From Polynucleobacter meluiroseus (GTDB lineage: Bacteria; Bacteroidota; Bacteroidia; Flavobacteriales_D; Crocinitomicaceae), in the NCBI GenBank assembly GCA_943328715.2, contig CALQBB020000011.1, positions 1 through 9,207 of the forward strand: a DNA stretch of 9,207 nt, given 5' to 3'. The position numbers were made by a program, and so were the translations under genes. Under the pieces are notes generated by a model. That model worked only from the letters and a program-made list of their open reading frames with translations. It did no database searches and was not told the DNA's origin. Below, piece after piece: positions 1 through 6,863 of the stretch (positions within the stretch are counted from its first letter, which is position 1; the number at the start of each line of letters is the position of its first letter).

Positions 1-921
1 CGTATTCAGTAGCGACTTTTGAGCTTCAAAATATAATGGTTGACTCGACCCAAGTGAGATGACGTAATCAAAACATTTTCGAGCGATTTCGTAGGATTTA
101 TTTTCAACGCAAATTAATCCCAGTTCAAAAACTCGTGTTCCATCTCCCTGAACTCTTTTGTCTAATGCTTGCGCTTGAATGAATGCGCCATTGAAATTTT
201 GATTTTGGACAAACAACCAGATCAACATTTCGGAGTAAATCAGAGGAGCATTTGGTTTTTGAGTCTTGGTGATTAATAATTCTTTCAGGGAAATGAAATC
301 AGGTGAATCGCTGTTACTCAAGTCTACACGGCTATTAATTGCCAACTGTATTGATTCCTTCATGTTCGGTTGAAGTTCCAGGTAGTCGATGTATTCCCGC
401 ATCATTTCCGATTTATTTCCGATTAATGCGTAATAATCCGCATACTGGAAATGAAAGGGATAACTTGGAGCCAGTTTCTTACCTTTATCCAAACACGTTT
501 TCGCTAAATCAAATTTCCCTCTTGCTACGAGCGCCTGATAGATTTGAATGGTAAAACCTGGATTGCTATTTACTTCTTCTAATAATTCATCATAAATCTT
601 ACGCGATTTAGACTCTTCATTTATTTCTTCGTAAAACTGCGCGAAAGTCACTCGGAGTTCTAGGTCGCCTCGATTTAAGTTAACTTGTTTTTTTAAAATC
701 CTTTCAGCTGTTTTCGTATCATTTATCTCCAATAAACACTCGTAGTACCGCGTGAAAACAACCTTAGATTGATCGTTTGCATAGATCTTTTCGTAATAGG
801 ATGTTGCCTTTTCGAATTCACCATTTGTATAGTAATACTGAGCTAGTTGTATATCTGTCTCCGTTTGACAAAATACACTGTTCGTTAAGAAAAACAATAA
901 GAAAAGGACCGTGATTTTCAT
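1..921 (-). CDS. TPR-repeat exported protein, C-terminus cut by left window edge
   Basis: The frame is open for 307 codons from ATG (complement of 919-921) to the window edge, so the C-terminal part is missing. Residues 1-19 form a signal peptide (hydrophobic LFLLFFLTN, then VFC before Gln20), most likely cleaved by signal peptidase I as in many Bacteroidetes 'xFCQ' ends; a lipoprotein reading at Cys18 is less likely because the lipobox is poor. The rest is alpha-helical with TPR-like helix pairs, for example residues 26-47 (AQYYYTNGEFEKATSYYEKI), 91-116, 125-150 and 157-183. A later conserved-looking block around 229-256 contains EMLIWLFVQNQNF. Such proteins usually act as periplasmic scaffolds; no enzyme motif is visible. 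The start shares one base with the stop of the upstream lipoprotein gene (TAATG), so translational coupling is likely. In flavobacteria a similar TPR gene often precedes DUF4292 and M23-peptidase genes; that is recall, and those would lie outside the window. Function not known. Confidence 0.85.
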   Translation of the reverse strand, partial: MKITVLFLLFFLTNSVFCQTETDIQLAQYYYTNGEFEKATSYYEKIYANDQSKVVFTRYYECLLEINDTKTAERILKKQVNLNRGDLELRVTFAQFYEEINEESKSRKIYDELLEEVNSNPGFTIQIYQALVARGKFDLAKTCLDKGKKLAPSYPFHFQYADYYALIGNKSEMMREYIDYLELQPNMKESIQLAINSRVDLSNSDSPDFISLKELLITKTQKPNAPLIYSEMLIWLFVQNQNFNGAFIQAQALDKRVQGDGTRVFELGLICVENKSYEIARKCFDYVISLGSSQPLYFEAQKSLLNT

Positions 922-1478
922 TAATGAGTCAAGTTGTGTTTTCTTACTAAATCTAGGGAAAGTTGATTCAATTCTGGGTGTAATTTGCGATAGGTTGCAA
1001 GCGTTTCTTGCTTCTGTCTAAGATACTCATCGAGTAATGTTTGAAGTTGATTTATTTTGTTTTTTTCGAACAAAATATATGATTCGTACTTATCTCTGCT
1101 ACCAGATCCGTTTTCAATATCCGTTTTCAAGTCCTTCAAGGATTTTTGCTCTTCTCGAATGGCTTGCTTTAACTGTCTGTTTTGTTTTCCAAGTGGTTTG
1201 AGGCTTCTTCTCATTATTTTGTAGGCATCCATTTTTTTTCCTAAAACCAAATCAATTGTGTCTAAAACCAAATAGTTTTTAATGCGGATTTCTACGGCAT
1301 TAGTGGCGATTTTCAGTTCCGTCAGTGTGTCGATCTCATTTTTTAAACGGTCATTTTCAATCAGAGTAAGTCCTTTCTCTAATTTGGAGATTCGTTTCAA
1401 TTGTTCATCTTTTTTTAAATCGGAGCAGGAAACAATGAACATGCTCAAAGAAAGGAGAAAAGTGATGGAACGTTTCAT
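921..1478 (-). CDS. Small coiled-coil lipoprotein, function unknown
   Basis: 185 residues using ATG at 1478; an in-frame ATG at 1484 would add Met-Cys. I prefer 1478 because it gives a 4-base ATGA overlap with the stop of the upstream PAP2-like gene and a standard signal peptide start (MKRS). The signal peptide FLLSLSMFIVSC ends in lipobox I-V-S-Cys18, so the protein should be lipid-anchored in the envelope. The mature part is highly charged and almost wholly helical, with heptad-like leucine/isoleucine spacing at about 27-70 (LKRISKLEKGLTLI and following), 93-121 and 136-175, broken by a short GSGS turn near 124-127. It has no cysteine other than Cys18 and no catalytic motif. Length and style fit the many unnamed periplasmic coiled-coil lipoproteins of Bacteroidetes. 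Its coupling to the TPR gene on one side and the PAP2-like gene on the other suggests co-production with envelope proteins. I do not recognise a named family. Confidence 0.85.
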   Translation of the reverse strand: MKRSITFLLSLSMFIVSCSDLKKDEQLKRISKLEKGLTLIENDRLKNEIDTLTELKIATNAVEIRIKNYLVLDTIDLVLGKKMDAYKIMRRSLKPLGKQNRQLKQAIREEQKSLKDLKTDIENGSGSRDKYESYILFEKNKINQLQTLLDEYLRQKQETLATYRKLHPELNQLSLDLVRKHNLTH

Positions 1479-2131
1479 ACACATTGTAAGTAGAAATAAT
1501 GAGTAAAAAAGGTAATAAGTACGGCTAATGTCCAGCCTGTATAAACTTCAATAGGACGGTGTTTATTTAAATACAAACGTGCGGAAATCGTCAATCCGGA
1601 AGCTAGAATTGTTACGGGTAAAATCCAAGTGGCGAAACTTTGCTGTTCTAAATAAAAGGCGAAAAGGAATCCCACCAAAATTCCGGCACCTCCCGCATGC
1701 AAAGATATTTTTATCCACCTATTAATGCCCATGAAAATGGACGTCACGATAAATCCAGAGAGCGGCAGTGCGTAAAAAGCTATTGGAAGTGCTGCATCTG
1801 GTGCTTTGACAAAAAACAATAAAAACAGTACTAAAGAATAAGCCATCATCACCAACAAGGGGATGTTTCTTTCACGTTGATTTTCAATATCGATGGTACT
1901 GATTACTTTCTTTTGATGTAAAGCTAGAAATGATAATCCTGGAGCAACGGCGCTAAACAAGAAGAAAAGCAGGAACAACCTCGTCTTCATTTCCGGCAGA
2001 AGTAAGTACATGGAAACCTGACTCAAGTCATTGGGCGTAGAGGGAATATACATGGCCAATAAAATCCCATACGTTGGCATAAACAGGGGTAAAAACACCC
2101 AGGAAAATAAATGAGCTAGTATTGCTTTCAT
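1475..2131 (-). CDS. PAP2-like (phosphatidic acid phosphatase type 2) integral membrane protein
   Basis: 218 residues, very hydrophobic, with about six or seven membrane segments (roughly 7-29, 49-71, 91-109, 115-135, 147-161, 166-183 and 198-216). Two stretches resemble the PAP2 active-site motifs: SLHAGGAG at 143-150 stands where the family has SGH, and ARLYLNKHRPIEVYTGW at 184-200 matches the third motif (Arg185, His191, Glu195 in place of the usual Asp, Gly199). The first motif (KxxxxxxRP) is only weakly suggested by ENQRERNIP at 83-91. Family members remove phosphate from lipid substrates such as phosphatidic acid or undecaprenyl pyrophosphate at the membrane. Divergent forms like this are common in Bacteroidetes and often carry the PAP2 label without proof of activity. 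The gene starts two bases after the rpoN stop and its TGA overlaps the next gene's ATG. The membrane protein call is firm; the enzymatic role is uncertain. Confidence 0.8.
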   Translation of the reverse strand: MKAILAHLFSWVFLPLFMPTYGILLAMYIPSTPNDLSQVSMYLLLPEMKTRLFLLFFLFSAVAPGLSFLALHQKKVISTIDIENQRERNIPLLVMMAYSLVLFLLFFVKAPDAALPIAFYALPLSGFIVTSIFMGINRWIKISLHAGGAGILVGFLFAFYLEQQSFATWILPVTILASGLTISARLYLNKHRPIEVYTGWTLAVLITFFTHYFYLQCV

Positions 2132-2133
2132 TT

Positions 2134-3576
2134 TTATAGTTCTTTTCGCATTCTAGCAACTGGAATATTCAATTGCTCTCTATATTTCGCCACTGTTCTT
2201 CGGGCAATGTTGTACCCTTTTTCGTTCAGTAAGTCCATCAATTTTTCATCCGTCAGTGGATTGTGTTTGTCCTCCGCTTCGATGGCATCCGATAAAATCT
2301 TTTTCACTTCACGGGTCGACACTTCCTCACCGCTATCTGTCGACAACGACTCTGAGAAGAAGTACTTCAACGGGAAAATTCCATAATTTGTTTGGACAAA
2401 TTTAGAATTCGCCACCCTAGAAATCGTTGAGATATCTAGTCCAATTACATCGGCAATGTCTTTTAAAATCATTGGTCGAAGTTTGGTTTCGTCTCCAGAT
2501 AAGAAATACGCTTCTTGGTAATCCATGATTGCGCCCATTGTCAACAAAAGTGTTTGTTGTCGTTGTTTAATCGCATCGATAAACCATTTTGCGCCATCTA
2601 GTTTTTGACGAACGAATGACAACGCTTCTTTGTCCGACTTCGAGGACTTTGCTCCTTCAGCATAGGATCGAAGCATTGTTTCATATTCGCGACTCACTTT
2701 TAATTCTGGGGCATTTCTACCATTGAGTCCAAGTTCTAAACGTCCCTCACTCTCAAAAAGTGTAAAATCTGGAATAATTTGCTGGTAATTTTTTGCGGAC
2801 TCTCGCATCGACCCGCCTGGTTTTGGATTTAATTTTAGAATTTCATCAATGGCATCCTTTAGATCATGGTCGTCGATTTCGAGTTTTTTTGCAATCTTGT
2901 CATAGTGTTTTTTGGTAAATTCCTCGAAATAATTTTCCAGAATTTTTTTGGCAGTGTACCTAGAAATGTCCCCATCTTGTTTTCGTTTGATTTGAATCAA
3001 AAGGCACTCTTGTAAATTGCGGGCCCCCACACCAGCAGGATCTAATTCCTGCACTAAGTGTAAAATGTCTAGTACTGCCTTTTCGCTCACGTCAACATTC
3101 ATCGAAAACGCTAAATCATCTACAATTGCATCGATGCTTCGATTCAAATAACCAGATTCATCAAGGTTACCAATGATGACATCCGCGATGGTAAATTGTT
3201 CATCCTCCAAATACAACAAATGAAGTTGTTCGGTTAATTTTTCTTGAAAGGATTGTTCGCCCGATAGTGGAATTACCCGTTCTTCGTCATCCTTTGAATG
3301 ATTATTCGCTTGGGTTTTATAATCGGCAACGTCATCATCTAAATAATCAGACAGGTCGAATTCATCTTCGCCATCTGCATCATCAAATTCTTCCTCTTGT
3401 TCAAATTCATCTTCGAAGTCCTCAGCGCCTTCTTCTAAAGCTGGGTTTTCTTCCAATGCCTGTTTGATGCGCTGATCTAATTCCATAGTTGGAACCTGAA
3501 GCAATTTCATCAACTGGATTTGTTGAGGTGAAAGCCGCTGTTCCAGTTTTTGTGCAAGGTGTTGTCTTAGCGCCAT
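2134..3576 (-). CDS. rpoN: RNA polymerase sigma-54 factor RpoN
   Basis: 480 residues, normal length for RpoN. Region I (1-47) is the Gln/Leu-rich activator-response segment (LEQRLSPQQIQLMKLLQ). Region II (48-100) is strongly acidic: 22 of residues 48-82 are Asp or Glu. The core-binding domain spans about 105-300 and includes ELDPAGVGARNLQECL (177-192) and LNPKPGG (249-255). A helix-turn-helix lies at about 371-390 (LKDIADVIGLDISTISRVAN), reading the -12 promoter element, and the C-terminal RpoN box ARRTVAKYRE is at 458-467, reading the -24 element. RpoN directs core polymerase to -24/-12 promoters and needs an AAA+ enhancer-binding activator; none is encoded here. The gene lies 22 bases after the Omp28-like stop and 2 bases before the PAP2-like start, so it appears co-transcribed with envelope genes. 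No convincing promoter of its own is visible in the 22-base gap. Confidence 0.98.
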   Translation of the reverse strand: MALRQHLAQKLEQRLSPQQIQLMKLLQVPTMELDQRIKQALEENPALEEGAEDFEDEFEQEEEFDDADGEDEFDLSDYLDDDVADYKTQANNHSKDDEERVIPLSGEQSFQEKLTEQLHLLYLEDEQFTIADVIIGNLDESGYLNRSIDAIVDDLAFSMNVDVSEKAVLDILHLVQELDPAGVGARNLQECLLIQIKRKQDGDISRYTAKKILENYFEEFTKKHYDKIAKKLEIDDHDLKDAIDEILKLNPKPGGSMRESAKNYQQIIPDFTLFESEGRLELGLNGRNAPELKVSREYETMLRSYAEGAKSSKSDKEALSFVRQKLDGAKWFIDAIKQRQQTLLLTMGAIMDYQEAYFLSGDETKLRPMILKDIADVIGLDISTISRVANSKFVQTNYGIFPLKYFFSESLSTDSGEEVSTREVKKILSDAIEAEDKHNPLTDEKLMDLLNEKGYNIARRTVAKYREQLNIPVARMRKEL

Positions 3577-3598
3577 TGGAATTTAGAAAAAATACGAA

Positions 3599-4540
3599 TT
3601 AAGGGATGATATTCTGACGAATCACCTGGTAAATCTCCCAAGTACTTCGGTCGTAAACATAAATTAATACATGCATATTGTCTGCATTAAACGCATCGTC
3701 TAATTGATCTGGAACAACAAAACTATAGTTCACATAGTACTTTCCGTTTTGCATATCCGCAGCTTCTAGCACTCTCCCAAACGCTTGCCCATTCAGATTT
3801 CCTCGGTGAATATCACGGTGAATGTAACTTGTATTATGTGAGTTATCACTCATTTTTTGATCGCCAACCAAAGAATCTTCCAAAATGTAAGCAACGATTC
3901 CTAATTCATTGGTCAATGTAGCATCCAATTTATCTACTTCCACATGAAGAAAAGCACCGTGAGTTTGTGGGTAATAGTTCAGGGCAGATTGCATATTTAC
4001 CTTCAAGGTGTTTTCAGCAAGCATCGTATTCACCATGCTCGTCCATGCATTTGGACTTTGAAAAATATTTCCTCCGGAAAGAAAACGGTTGATTGTTCCA
4101 CGTGGATTCCCACTGAATCCACCGTCATTCGTTCCAAAATAGGTTCCAATTTCTACACCTTGTGGATTAGTGAAATCGACAGGATATTCTGGTGCGCTAA
4201 CCGTTTGAAAATCTCCAATTCCGAGTGGACCAACATGCATCGAAGAAACAAAAACTCTTCCTTCGTGGGTCAACTCCAATTGATGGGCCAAATCAGCAGC
4301 CGCTGGACAAAAAATACATTTGTGTCCAGTATAATCTTCGATAAGAATATTTCGGTCAATGTTCGTGTTTGCAGTAAACGTTGGCCATTCATTGGCAACG
4401 TAATCATCCCAATTACCTGGGTATAGTGTGGTATCAAGTTCTAAAGTTACTTCAGGGGGATAGGGATTCGTAATGCGGTCGCAAGATGTATAAAGATACA
4501 TGGACCATGCAAAAAGAAACAAAAGAGAAAACTTTTTCAT
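3599..4540 (-). CDS. Omp28-related outer-membrane lipoprotein with thioredoxin-like CxxC
   Basis: 313 residues. Residues 1-19 are a lipoprotein signal peptide ending YTS before Cys20, so the protein should be lipid-anchored, probably at the outer membrane. After a proline-rich linker, a block at 66-90 (LIEDYTGHKCIFCPAAADLA) carries Cys75-x-x-Cys78 after a beta strand, as in Omp28 (Porphyromonas gingivalis) relatives, where it resembles a thioredoxin-fold redox motif. The C-terminal half, about 195-313, is beta-rich (for example VNYSFVVPDQLDD, MHVLIYVYDRSTWEIYQVIRQ) and matches the style of the family's C-terminal domain. Omp28 proteins have been described as surface antigens or adhesins; the CIFC suggests thiol chemistry, which is inference. 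The gene starts one base after the DUF6029 stop (TAGTATG), and a TlpA-like thioredoxin is first in the same operon, a plausible redox partner. Family call is fairly firm; function is not. Confidence 0.88.
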   Translation of the reverse strand: MKKFSLLFLFAWSMYLYTSCDRITNPYPPEVTLELDTTLYPGNWDDYVANEWPTFTANTNIDRNILIEDYTGHKCIFCPAAADLAHQLELTHEGRVFVSSMHVGPLGIGDFQTVSAPEYPVDFTNPQGVEIGTYFGTNDGGFSGNPRGTINRFLSGGNIFQSPNAWTSMVNTMLAENTLKVNMQSALNYYPQTHGAFLHVEVDKLDATLTNELGIVAYILEDSLVGDQKMSDNSHNTSYIHRDIHRGNLNGQAFGRVLEAADMQNGKYYVNYSFVVPDQLDDAFNADNMHVLIYVYDRSTWEIYQVIRQNIIP

Positions 4541-4541
4541 A

Positions 4542-6206
4542 CTAAAAACTTTGAGTAAAGCTAAGTGTTAAACCATTTGAAGCTGGAACGAATCGACAAA
4601 CTCCACCCACACAGAAAAGTCCAGCGCGTTGGCGACCATAAGAAACGGTGAATCGTGTGGCATCACGGATATATCCGCAGGTTAATATTGGATAATTCAC
4701 GCGTTTCTCCACGTCGGGATTTCCATAGTTATATTGATTCATAAAACTAAAAAACCATCCCGGAGAAATCGAATACTCCAATAACAGCGTCGCCCAATTT
4801 CCTTTATCCTTGATTTCTCCCGCTTCTTTTTGAACGAATAATCCTTGGATTTCGGCACGAAGTGAATGTTTTGAGTTGAATTTGTATGAAAACTCTCCAA
4901 CCCCAATGTTCGAGTGGATAATTCCTGAAGCGTCATTTGATATTTTTACAACGTCATTATTGATTTTAATGGAATAGAAGCTCAGGATTGTACTGAATTT
5001 CTTGTTGAATTTTTTCGTGATATTGAAGTTGATGTCTTGCCAGTACATACTGTCACTCGCTTGAAATGGACGACAAACATACGTCACTCCGGTAGAGTCC
5101 AACGGATTGATCCCCTCTAAACTATGTCTTGGCTGATACGTTGTAGAGAAATTTGCGCCAATTGTCGTTCCGTACTTTCCTCCCAATTTTGTTCCTTTTT
5201 TAAAAGTGTACAGCACATCTGTTTGATAAGCTACTTCGCCCAATGGTTGAGTTGCATAGGGATACAAGGTAGCCACAAGGTTATAGGTATGCGTTTTATT
5301 TAACGACGGCAAATAATTCACGAAAACATCTTGCAGATCTTTCGTTCTGTCGGAACGGTAGCTCATGTTGTCGACAGATTTTCCAGAAACCAGAATCCCT
5401 AATCCTTTTCGGGTATAACTTACATTGAAAACTGACGCGTGTCCATAGTTGTAGATGTAATTATTGTCACTTGATGGATCTTGTTCTTTTTGCACATATT
5501 CGACATCTCCATAGAAGTTTTTGTAACGTAATTTCATGCGTCCACCATAGGTCCCCACATTTTGTGGCAAGATCAAATCTGGATTATTGTCCTCTTGGTA
5601 TTTACTCACAAAGGAGGCTCCAAGAACAACATCCAATGGAAAATCCTTCATTTTTTTCAATCCTTCATTCAGGTGAAATTCACCGTCTATTCCACGAACA
5701 ATTCCGTCCCCATGTATGATGTTTCCTCCTTGAAATGAAAGGCGTTGATAGCCATAAACTCCTTTGATAACCAATCCACTTGTTGGACGGACAATGATTC
5801 GAGCGCCGTCCATCATGTTGTCATAGCCCAAGGCACGATCTTCATAAGCTCGGAAGGAAAGTCCAGATCCAAATTGCTCATAAAATGAACCCAAGGTTAC
5901 ATCCACAAATCCATTTGCGTATCCAATATACCGCATGCCAATTCCAGTCCCATCAAAACGGTTTGGATATCCTTGAATTCTTGGTAAATACGATTCCAAC
6001 CTCATCCCCGCTTTGAAATTTCCTTGCGTGTAGAATACGTTCATGTAGGAATTGATCAGACCTTTTTCTGCCGGTTGTTTTGCGTCAATAATGGAATCCG
6101 CATTGAGGTACTGAAAGGTACTTTCGATATTTCCGGTTAAAGAACCTTGAGCAAAACTTAAAAAAGTAATAAACAGGCCTGATGCAGCGAGTAGAAGTTT
6201 GTTCAT
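4542..6206 (-). CDS. DUF6029-type outer-membrane beta-barrel protein
   Basis: 554 residues. Residues 1-19 are a signal peptide (LLLAASGLFITFLSFA, then Gln20). The mature protein is made of alternating aromatic/polar strands typical of a large outer-membrane barrel and ends LTLSFTQSF with C-terminal Phe, the usual signal for BAM-dependent insertion. A conserved-looking block at 105-134 (LGSFYEQFGSGLSFRAYEDR, then GYDNMMDG) is what I associate with DUF6029 proteins of Bacteroidetes, which have no assigned function. There are four cysteines: Cys378 (YVCRPF), Cys510 (LTCGY), and Cys532 and Cys537 in CVGGVC just before the last strand, where a disulfide-closed hairpin is likely. No plug domain or TonB box is apparent, so it is not an obvious TonB-dependent transporter. 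The gene lies between the TlpA-like gene (4-base gap after 6212 stop region) and the Omp28-like gene (1-base gap), which suggests joint assembly or function. Barrel call firm, DUF number from memory. Confidence 0.82.
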   Translation of the reverse strand: MNKLLLAASGLFITFLSFAQGSLTGNIESTFQYLNADSIIDAKQPAEKGLINSYMNVFYTQGNFKAGMRLESYLPRIQGYPNRFDGTGIGMRYIGYANGFVDVTLGSFYEQFGSGLSFRAYEDRALGYDNMMDGARIIVRPTSGLVIKGVYGYQRLSFQGGNIIHGDGIVRGIDGEFHLNEGLKKMKDFPLDVVLGASFVSKYQEDNNPDLILPQNVGTYGGRMKLRYKNFYGDVEYVQKEQDPSSDNNYIYNYGHASVFNVSYTRKGLGILVSGKSVDNMSYRSDRTKDLQDVFVNYLPSLNKTHTYNLVATLYPYATQPLGEVAYQTDVLYTFKKGTKLGGKYGTTIGANFSTTYQPRHSLEGINPLDSTGVTYVCRPFQASDSMYWQDINFNITKKFNKKFSTILSFYSIKINNDVVKISNDASGIIHSNIGVGEFSYKFNSKHSLRAEIQGLFVQKEAGEIKDKGNWATLLLEYSISPGWFFSFMNQYNYGNPDVEKRVNYPILTCGYIRDATRFTVSYGRQRAGLFCVGGVCRFVPASNGLTLSFTQSF

Positions 6207-6211
6207 TTGAT

Positions 6212-6727
6212 TTATTTTCCGCTTAGGTGTAGCAATTCTTTGTATAATTTTTCTTCATCCCCTGGCGCATAATTATTGTGTGAATAGACAATGTTGCCGT
6301 CTTTGTCCACTAAAAATGTGTGAGGAACATTGTTTACGCCCATTGCACGTTTAAAGTCTCCGTTAGGATCCATTAATACCATGTAATCCCAAGCTTTTCC
6401 ATTCACATAAACAGGCACTTGGCTTTTTGTTTTTTCGTCATCAATCGACACGGCAACCAGGGTTACACCGGTTTCAGCCTGCCAATCTTCGTACAATTCA
6501 TGAATGGTATTCAATTCCTTCTTGCACGGCGCACACCATGTTGCCCAAAAACTAATGATGATGGGGCCATCTACACCTATTGCGGCTGTATTAACGGATT
6601 TACCATTCATATCCTTCAGGTTAACAGAAGGAAGTTGTTTTAGTTGGCTTTCCGTGGAATGTGTATCCTGTGAGAATGCGGAAATACCGGCGAAAAATAC
6701 GAAGGCAAGTGTAAAAAGTGTTTTCAT
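6212..6727 (-). CDS. TlpA/ResA-like periplasmic thiol-disulfide oxidoreductase
   Basis: 171 residues. A signal peptide (about 1-19, FVFFAGISAFS before Gln20) sends it to the periplasm. The thioredoxin fold follows: first strand PSVNLKDMNGKSV, then IIISFWATWCAPCKKEL with active site Trp64-Cys65-Ala-Pro-Cys68, a VTLVAVSIDDE strand (88-98), and the cis-proline loop VPHTFLVDKDG (Pro135). Length is typical for single-domain TlpA family members, which reduce or isomerise disulfides in exported proteins or in cytochrome c maturation. WCAPC and the cis-Pro are intact, so it should be active. It is first in a seven-gene operon, followed at once by a cysteine-bearing barrel and an Omp28-like CxxC lipoprotein, so these are its most likely clients; that is inference. 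It carries no CcmG-specific mark that I can see. A candidate -7 box (TACCTTTG on the minus strand) lies 48 bases upstream. Confidence 0.95.
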   Translation of the reverse strand: MKTLFTLAFVFFAGISAFSQDTHSTESQLKQLPSVNLKDMNGKSVNTAAIGVDGPIIISFWATWCAPCKKELNTIHELYEDWQAETGVTLVAVSIDDEKTKSQVPVYVNGKAWDYMVLMDPNGDFKRAMGVNNVPHTFLVDKDGNIVYSHNNYAPGDEEKLYKELLHLSGK

Positions 6728-6774
6728 AATTTGATCAATTTTTTGGCACGACTATTCAAAAACCTTGCCGAACT

Positions 6775-6804
6775 CAAAGGTATAAAAAAACCAAGACCTG
6801 AAAA
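6775..6804 (-). promoter_or_regulatory. Candidate promoter of the TlpA-like operon
   Basis: On the minus strand, 6782-6775 reads TACCTTTG, an exact match to the Bacteroidetes -7 consensus TAnnTTTG. The -33 element is weak: at the right spacing (18 bases) there is TTTT (6804-6801) instead of TTTG. Transcription would start near 6769 and give a leader of about 40 bases before ATG at 6727. The leader has no Shine-Dalgarno sequence, as usual in this phylum. Confidence 0.5.
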
Positions 6805-6812
6805 ACTTTCAG
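6798..6812. repeat. Dyad between the two divergent promoters (CTGAAA-AAC-TTTCAG)
   Basis: A perfect 6-base inverted repeat with a 3-base centre. It covers the -33 position of the minus-strand promoter candidate and ends four bases before the -33 TTTG of the plus-strand promoter, so a protein bound here could affect both. It is short and could be chance in this AT-rich gap. Confidence 0.35.
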
Positions 6813-6816
6813 CAAT

Positions 6817-6847
6817 TTTGAAAATTAATGAATTTTCCGTATTTTTG
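6817..6847 (+). promoter_or_regulatory. Bacteroidetes-type promoter of the T9SS cargo gene
   Basis: TTTG at 6817-6820 and TATTTTTG at 6840-6847 match the -33 (TTTG) and -7 (TAnnTTTG) consensus of the primary sigma factor of Bacteroidetes exactly, with the preferred 19-base spacer. The start of transcription should be about 5-7 bases after 6847, leaving a leader of only about 10 bases before ATG at 6864. An AT-rich inverted repeat (GAAAATT-AATG-AATTTTC, 6820-6837) fills the spacer. Confidence 0.7.
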
Positions 6848-6863
6848 AACAAACTGATACTCC

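Larger units (their letters stand above)
1..6727 (-). other. Probable seven-gene operon (TlpA-like to TPR gene)
   Basis: All seven minus-strand genes run in one direction with almost no spacing: 4, 1, 22 and 2 bases between the first five, then a 4-base ATGA overlap and a 1-base TAATG overlap. No hairpin followed by a T run and no strong TAnnTTTG box on the minus strand is visible in the junctions. The largest gap, 22 bases before rpoN, is too small to hold a full promoter, although one could lie inside the end of the Omp28-like gene. The only clear upstream promoter signal is in the divergent gap at 6775-6782. The operon may continue past the left edge. Confidence 0.7.

Noticed and set aside
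1401..1428. Surface-export signal after the lipoprotein cysteine (K-K-D-E at +5 to +8)
   Set aside because: Known Bacteroidetes lipoprotein export signals lie directly after the cysteine (+2 to +6); here it is shifted, so surface location is not supported.
1479..1484. Earlier start (Met-Cys-Met-Lys) for the coiled-coil lipoprotein
   Set aside because: It would put a cysteine at residue 2 and lengthen the overlap to 10 bases; ATG at 1478 gives the usual ATGA junction and a normal signal peptide.
3577..3598. Own promoter for rpoN in the gap after the Omp28-like gene (TATTTTTT on the minus strand)
   Set aside because: The last G of the -7 box is missing and no TTTG or TTG lies 17-23 bases upstream.
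3944..4426. 160-codon plus-strand open frame opposite the Omp28-like gene
   Set aside because: It lies wholly inside a well-supported gene on the other strand, has no recognisable domain or signal peptide and no promoter, and its composition is that of a shadow frame.
6744..6769. TGGCACG with the later TTGCC as a full sigma-54 promoter
   Set aside because: The GG-to-GC distance is 22 bases instead of 12, so the two elements cannot form one -24/-12 promoter.
6820..6837. GAAAATT-AATG-AATTTTC inverted repeat as an operator
   Set aside because: It is AT-only apart from its ends and lies in an AT-rich promoter spacer, where such symmetry arises easily by chance; noted only within the promoter entry.
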